Source: Candidatus Campbelliibacteriota bacterium (GTDB lineage: Bacteria; Patescibacteriota; Minisyncoccia; UBA9983). Taken from it: a DNA stretch of 14,949 nt. The first letter of the stretch is position 1, and each line of letters begins with the position of its first letter. The notes below the pieces were generated by a model. It saw only the letters and a list, made by a program, of their open reading frames with translations, was not told the origin of the DNA and ran no database searches. Below are positions 13,304 to 14,949 of the stretch, in pieces. The stretch is taken from the NCBI GenBank assembly GCA_003231675.1, contig QIJB01000054.1:1-14949 (forward strand). The letters are read 5' to 3'. Both the position numbers and the translations under genes were made by a program.

Positions 13304-13846
13304 TTAATTTTTACCCTTGTTATAAAGTACTATCTCTTTTTTTATTTGCTCGGCTATGATTTTCGGTTTGTCTTGCGAGAATATCTTTACATCACCGAGC
13401 TTTTTATATGTCGGGAAGCGTTGAATAAATTTTGTTCTTTCTCTGTCTTCCTTTAATCCAAAACCCCTGGGGAGTTGCCTTTTAACTACAATTTCAGTAC
13501 TTTCATCAATAGAATCTGAAGGAAGAAGTAAAACGGAAACTCCTTGCTCTTTTAATGTTTGTTTGTGTTTTAAAGTTAGATTTTCTAAATTTTCGTGGAC
13601 TAAAAATCCGGAGGACAGAGAAAAAACAAAATTTTCTAAATCTTGACTCAAGATTTTATAAAATAACTTGGAATTTTCAAAACAATATTTTTTATATCCA
13701 TTGTTGTTTATGTAATTGCCAACATTTTCAACGCGTTTACAAAATTCTTCATCCAGGTCTAGAAAATTATAGCTGAGCAAATTCGCCAAAATCGCTCCGC
13801 AAGTTGATTTGCCAACACCACCGGGACCAATTATAAATATTTTCAT
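13304..13846 (-). CDS. Shikimate-kinase-like P-loop kinase
   Basis: Small P-loop nucleoside-triphosphate kinase of 180 residues. Walker A is GPGGVGKST (7-15), followed by FLDLDEEFCKR (28-38), matching the DxD-type substrate region of shikimate kinases. Then comes SLSSGFLVHEN (about 76-86, aligned with the GGG motif), and an arginine-rich lid KRQLPRGFGLKEDRERTKFIQRFPTYKKL (122-150) with RxxxFxxRxPxY. The layout is that of AroK-type kinases, but the central GGG motif is altered and the substrate need not be shikimate; the aromatic pathway is not otherwise visible. It starts at ATG 13844-13846, 45 bases after the end of attC-like site C, and is followed by site B, so it fits a cassette gene. Confidence 0.8.
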   Translation of the reverse strand: MKIFIIGPGGVGKSTCGAILANLLSYNFLDLDEEFCKRVENVGNYINNNGYKKYCFENSKLFYKILSQDLENFVFSLSSGFLVHENLENLTLKHKQTLKEQGVSVLLLPSDSIDESTEIVVKRQLPRGFGLKEDRERTKFIQRFPTYKKLGDVKIFSQDKPKIIAEQIKKEIVLYNKGKN

Positions 13847-13891
13847 AATAAATAGTATTCGGAAATAAAAATTAAAAATATTTTTTATTTC

Positions 13892-13988
13892 ATATAACGT
13901 TCAAGTGTATGCGATGTTTTGCGGAACGAAATGAAGCAAAATAGGGGTCGAGCGACGGCAGGAGCGAACCGCATATACTGTGTTGTCC
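13892..13988 (-). repeat. attC-like site C, after the GNAT gene
   Basis: On the minus strand it runs from core GGACAAC (13982-13988) to core GTTATAT (13892-13898), 97 bp. The arms AGTATATGCG and CGCATACACT are complementary except for one position. Inner GCGG/CCGC can extend the stem. It is the cleanest of the sites in symmetry and spacing, and starts 60-67 bases after the end of the GNAT gene. Confidence 0.6.
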
Positions 13989-14048
13989 GAGGGTGAGTGA
14001 GGAACGAGCAAAAGCGCCCCCCCCCGAGTTACAGATGCACTTTTTCCT

Positions 14049-14507
14049 TCAATTTTCAAAGCTTTTTTTCAAGAACAATTTGGTCATCCCAACCCTGAAC
14101 CCTCGCCTTTTTGTAAAAAACTCGTTTGAATCCATTCTTGTAATAAAAAGATCGAGTTCTTTGATAGGGTTCGTAATCATCTTCATCCGGCAAAGTTTCA
14201 ACCTCTCAATTGCATGAAAGCCAAACTTTTTTCCCTCATCCTCCAGCCATTTTAGCAATTTTTGCCCAACACCCTTTCTCTGAGCTTCTTTTTTTACACC
14301 CGTCCACATCAACAACATTTTGCCTGAATAAGAGGAATAACATAAAAACCCTGAAACTTTGCCATTTTCTTTTGCCACGACCAAATTGTTCAATGCAAAA
14401 TCAATCTTCATATTTTTCAATCCATCTTCATTAAACCAATCCTTGAGACTAATTGCTACTTTCATAGCTTCTTTTTGATCTTGCTTGGTTGCTTTGATTA
14501 TTTGCAT
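14049..14507 (-). CDS. GNAT-family N-acetyltransferase, frameshifted
   Basis: Acetyl-CoA-dependent acyltransferase of the GNAT superfamily. The open frame encodes 152 residues, with the acetyl-CoA-binding motif A in VKKEAQRKGVGQKLLKWLE (RxxGxG/A, about residues 71-89). After FHAIE the frame loses family character. The alternative frame from about 14206 down reads EVETLPDEDDYEPYQ, then TRSFYYKNGFKRV and ends QIVLEKKL at a stop at 14056-14058, exactly what is expected of the GNAT C-terminus. The shift lies in a GAGAG tract (14203-14207), consistent with gain of GA or loss of one base. The gene is therefore inactivated or carries a sequencing error. It is preceded by site D and followed by site C. 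Confidence 0.85.
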   Translation of the reverse strand: MQIIKATKQDQKEAMKVAISLKDWFNEDGLKNMKIDFALNNLVVAKENGKVSGFLCYSSYSGKMLLMWTGVKKEAQRKGVGQKLLKWLEDEGKKFGFHAIERLKLCRMKMITNPIKELDLFITRMDSNEFFTKRRGFRVGMTKLFLKKSFEN

Positions 14508-14571
14508 AGTTAAAAAAATGATTCCTTATTTAAAAAACTTCGCATTCATCTTAAAGCGCGCCTGTAATTTC

Positions 14572-14619
14572 GCCTAACGTTTCAGTATATGAGAAGTTTT
14601 ACCGACCTTATTGTTATTT
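14572..14619 (-). repeat. attC-like end D (short or truncated site)
   Basis: On the minus strand it ends in CATATACTGAAAC followed by GTTAGGC (14572-14578), the best GTTRRRY core in the window. A possible partner core AAATAAC (14613-14619) lies only 48 bp away and the inner arms pair poorly. Nearby AACTTCGCATTC (14537-14548) is an inverted match to GAGAAGTT (14591-14598). Either a shortened site or one rearranged after insertion. Confidence 0.4.
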
Positions 14620-14668
14620 AAAATAAAAGTCAGTGAAATTTGGACGGAGAGAAATAATTTTTTAATTT

Positions 14669-14949
14669 TTATTCCCCTAAGTCTTTCTCGAATTTTTCTT
14701 GTGACCTTTTCATTGCTTCAAACCACCGGGTTGTAAGCTCGCTTGATTTTTTGACTGCCTCGTCCATCAATGGCACCCACTTCTCAAGAATAATCTTCTC
14801 CGCCTCGCCTCGGCCTGGGACTGATTCAAAAACTTTGTTCATTTCCGCCATTATTCCATTTTCTTCGTTTGTTGTATTCATGCAATTTTCAAGAAATTGT
14901 CCAAAATATTTTTTGTTTTTTTGATTTTCATAAATATCCGGGATTCTCA
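14669..14949 (-). CDS. Hypothetical protein, C-terminal part (runs off the window)
   Basis: The shortest reading starts at ATG 14881 (70 residues). The same frame stays open to the window end with plausible protein sequence (RIPDIYENQKNKKYFGQFLE before that methionine), so the gene probably starts beyond 14949. The visible part is soluble, helix-rich and charged, and ends with KRSQEKFEKDLGE. GRGEAEKIILEKWVPLMDEA and SSELTTRWFEAM look like two amphipathic helices. No family is recognised. It is followed by the attC-like end D on the same strand, in keeping with a position at the upstream end of the visible array. Confidence 0.55.
   Translation of the reverse strand, partial: RIPDIYENQKNKKYFGQFLENCMNTTNEENGIMAEMNKVFESVPGRGEAEKIILEKWVPLMDEAVKKSSELTTRWFEAMKRSQEKFEKDLGE

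Noticed and set aside
14018..14026. Run of nine C next to the GNAT gene (and another at 9715-9723) as phase-variable tracts
   Set aside because: Both lie outside any supported reading frame, so a change in length would alter no protein that I can identify.
12038..14619. CRISPR array explanation for the recurring motif
   Set aside because: The repeats are hundreds of bases apart, imperfectly palindromic, separated by whole genes, and there is no cas gene.

Overview
The window looks like a Patescibacteria (candidate phyla radiation) genome, most likely a Parcubacteria-type lineage. This rests on the combination of a peptidoglycan and cell-shape pair (murA, mreB), a shortened PriA that has lost its ATPase motifs, compact AT-leaning genes with few good Shine-Dalgarno sequences, isolated biosynthetic genes (lysA, pyrE), and a CCTGCCGGCAGG palindrome of a kind I associate with such genomes. 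TGA acts as a stop codon, for example at the end of the phosphoribosyltransferase-like gene, so the recoded Gracilibacteria/SR1 lineages are unlikely. The taxonomic call is an inference.

Left part (1-5054): mreB (cut by the window edge) and murA on the minus strand, divergent from a degenerate priA on the plus strand. A bidirectional terminator follows priA, then an unusual tRNA gene with anticodon probably TGG and a short promoter-to-terminator unit that may be a small RNA, both on the minus strand. Rubrerythrin follows, with its own promoter and a palindrome in its leader.

Middle part (5055-9583): a minus-strand run of pyrE, a NAPE-PLD-like metallo-beta-lactamase hydrolase, a small membrane protein, an isochorismatase-like hydrolase, a DUF805 membrane protein, lysA and a four-helix membrane protein. 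The hydrolase and the small membrane protein lie between two exact copies of a 22-bp sequence that is the start of pyrE. This indicates that a block of about 1.35 kb was inserted at the pyrE start codon, next to the isochorismatase stop codon.

Right part (9584-14949): an accessory region. It holds gene remnants, a phosphoribosyltransferase-like gene whose leader begins with a perfect 25-bp hairpin, an unknown 225-aa protein, and then a series of small unrelated genes all on the minus strand: an endonuclease/exonuclease/phosphatase-family protein, a shikimate-kinase-like P-loop kinase, a frameshifted GNAT acetyltransferase and a partial unknown gene. After each of these genes lies an imperfect palindrome with the layout of an integron attC site: outer AAC/GTT cores, inner AGWRTATGCG-type arms with an extrahelical base, and a conserved end ending in CTKRAACGTTR. 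The simplest reading is a gene-cassette array without a visible integrase (CALIN-like), and it is the most interesting object in the window.
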